Shown in pieces: positions 55,843 to 57,299 of a DNA stretch of 57,299 nucleotides. Below the pieces are notes generated by a model that was not told the DNA's origin, did not search any database, and was given only the letters and a program-made list of their open reading frames with translations. Position 1 is the stretch's first letter; each line of letters opens with the position of its first letter. The translations under genes and the position numbers were made by a program. The stretch is from Mycoplasmatales bacterium (GTDB taxonomy: Bacteria; Bacillota_I; Bacilli_A; Mycoplasmatales; JABABV01), in the NCBI GenBank assembly GCA_014238055.1, contig JABABV010000005.1, forward strand, positions 1 through 57,299, in the 5' to 3' direction.

Positions 55843-57299
55843 TTAGTGTTTTTGATTTTTAAAGCCAGCTTCAATTAAACTTTTAAAAAGCGGATTTGGC
55901 TTGTTAGGTCGTGAATTGAATTCTGGATGCGCTTGTGTAGCGATGAAAAATGGATGATTTTTTAATTCAATCATTTCTACTAAGTTTTCTTTTTGACTTT
56001 TTCCAGAAAATATTAAATCACTATTTTCGAAATTGTCATTAAATTTATTATTAAATTCAAAACGATGACGATGACGTTCTGAAATAACTAAACTACCATA
56101 AGTTTTGGCTGCTAAACTATTTACCGTTAAATTAGTTTTAAATTCACCAAGTCTTAAAGTTCCTCCGATATTATCATTCGATTTTTTACCTCTAACGATA
56201 TCGATCACTGGATATTTCGTATTGGGATCGAATTCTGTTGAATTAGCATTAGTCATTTTTAAAACATTTCTAGCGAATTCAATAATAGCAACTTGCATTC
56301 CTAAACAAATTCCTAAATAAGGAACTTTATTTTCACGTGCAAATTGAGCTGCTAAAATTTTACCTTCAACACCACGAATTCCAAAACCACCACATACTAA
56401 AATAGCATCTATATTAGAAAATATTTCTTGATAATTATTAATATTAGTTTCTTCTGAATTGATTCATTTAATATTAACTTTTTTACCAATTTCAGCCGAA
56501 GCATGCATAATTGATTCTTTAACTGATAAATAAGCATCTTTTAAAACTGTGTATTTACCTACTAGACCTATCGTGATAATAGATTTACTGTCGCTAGTAT
56601 GTTGACTTTTTATTTTATAAGATTCTCATTTAGTAGGTTTAGATATTTCAGTTACCGACATTGATAAAGCTGATAATATTGCTTTTTCAATACCTTGACT
56701 ATGTAACACTAAAGGTACTTCATAGATTGATTTTACATCAGGAGCAAAGAAAATACGTTCTTCTTTGATATATGTAAAGCGTGCTAATTTAGCTTTAATG
56801 TCATAACTTAATTTTTCTTCTGAACGTAAAATTAAAATATCGGGATTAATTCCAAAAGAACGTAAAGATTGAATTGAATGTTGAGTTGGTTTAGTTTTAG
56901 CTTCTCCAGCTGCTTTAATAATTGGCACTAGCGTGTTATGGATAATTAAAACATCGTTTTCATTTTCCATTTTAATTTGACGCATCGTTTCGATGTATGG
57001 TAGTGATTCGATATCACCAACAGTGCCACCAATTTCAATAATTAAAAAATCGACAGGATTGTTTTTTTGTAATTTATAAATATAATTTTTAATTTCATTA
57101 GTAACATGAGGAATAACTTGAACTGTTTTACCCAAGTATTCGCCTTTACGTTCTTTTTTTAAAACATCACTATAAATTTTACCCGTTGTAATATTGTCTG
57201 ATTTTTTTGCTGATACTCCTGAAAATCTTTCATAATGTCCTAAATCTAAATCAGTTTCTGCACCATCATCTGTTACATAAACTTCACCATGTTGAAATG
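55843..57299 (-). CDS. pyrG: CTP synthase, 5' end outside the window
   Basis: 485 codons are visible; the start lies beyond the right edge. The synthase domain shows GETDLDLGHYERF-like text near the edge (here AETDLDLGHYERF), IEIGGTVGDIES and NTLVPI. The glutaminase domain has the nucleophile Cys in GICLGMQ and the His in QAHPEF. It makes CTP from UTP using glutamine. TGA-encoded Trp are present. It is upstream of fba on the same strand. Confidence 0.97.

Overview
This window is from a mollicute (mycoplasma-type) chromosome. It is strongly AT-rich. Almost every conserved gene reads through in-frame TGA, and where the family is known those positions are tryptophan (RpoB/RpoC, PstB, PtsI, AtpA, RbgA and others), so UGA encodes Trp. 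RF1 (prfA) is present. A glucose PTS, an F-type ATP synthase, Cys-anchored lipoproteins and the lack of cell-wall genes fit a wall-less fermenting parasite or commensal. I cannot name the species. A PTS together with an OmpR/PhoB-type regulator is suggestive of the Mycoplasma penetrans/iowae side of the group, where a two-component system has been reported, but that is inference.

Nearly everything is on the minus strand; the one clear plus-strand gene is a membrane protein at 16433-17137. From left to right: a truncated DNA adenine methyltransferase at the edge; a translationally coupled pair of surface proteins (SGNH hydrolase plus an anchored protein); rpoB-rpoC; rplJ-rplL with an L10 leader and attenuator; a stretch of lineage-specific genes (lipoprotein, possible MazF-fold protein, membrane proteins); rplK-rplA; a LicD-type transferase; a second lipoprotein; two UPF0145 paralogues; the phosphate operon pstS-pstCA-pstB-phoU; rbgA and tRNA-Leu; an orphan OmpR/PhoB-like regulator; crr and ptsG; ptsI with a small overlapping membrane-protein gene; ptsH; tRNA-Cys/Arg/Gly; the polyamine operon potA-potB-potC-potD; a ZIP metal transporter; a lipid/polysaccharide flippase; and finally a long minus-strand superoperon prfA-prmC-btuR-tsaC-rpiB-glyA-upp-atpI-atpBEFHAGDC, preceded by rpmE, fba and a partial pyrG.

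The genes fall into a few working sets: transcription and ribosome assembly (rpoBC, rplJLKA, rpmE, rbgA, prfA, prmC, tsaC); sugar uptake and glycolysis (ptsG, crr, ptsH, ptsI, fba); energy coupling (atp); nutrient import (pst, pot, ZIP); nucleotide, C1 and pentose metabolism (upp, pyrG, glyA, rpiB); and cell surface (LicD, flippase, lipoproteins, SGNH enzyme).

The points I find most worth checking are: the OmpR/PhoB-type regulator whose phospho-acceptor Asp is replaced by Glu, together with a Pho-box-like array of three hexamers at 10-bp period upstream of pstS; three genes whose stop codons lie in the loop of their own terminator hairpin; a corrinoid adenosyltransferase in a mollicute operon; three perfect 12-bp tandem repeats just upstream of a membrane-protein start; similar Lys/Thr/Pro-rich tails on PtsG and AtpA; and an Asn at the rifampicin-determining position of RpoB.
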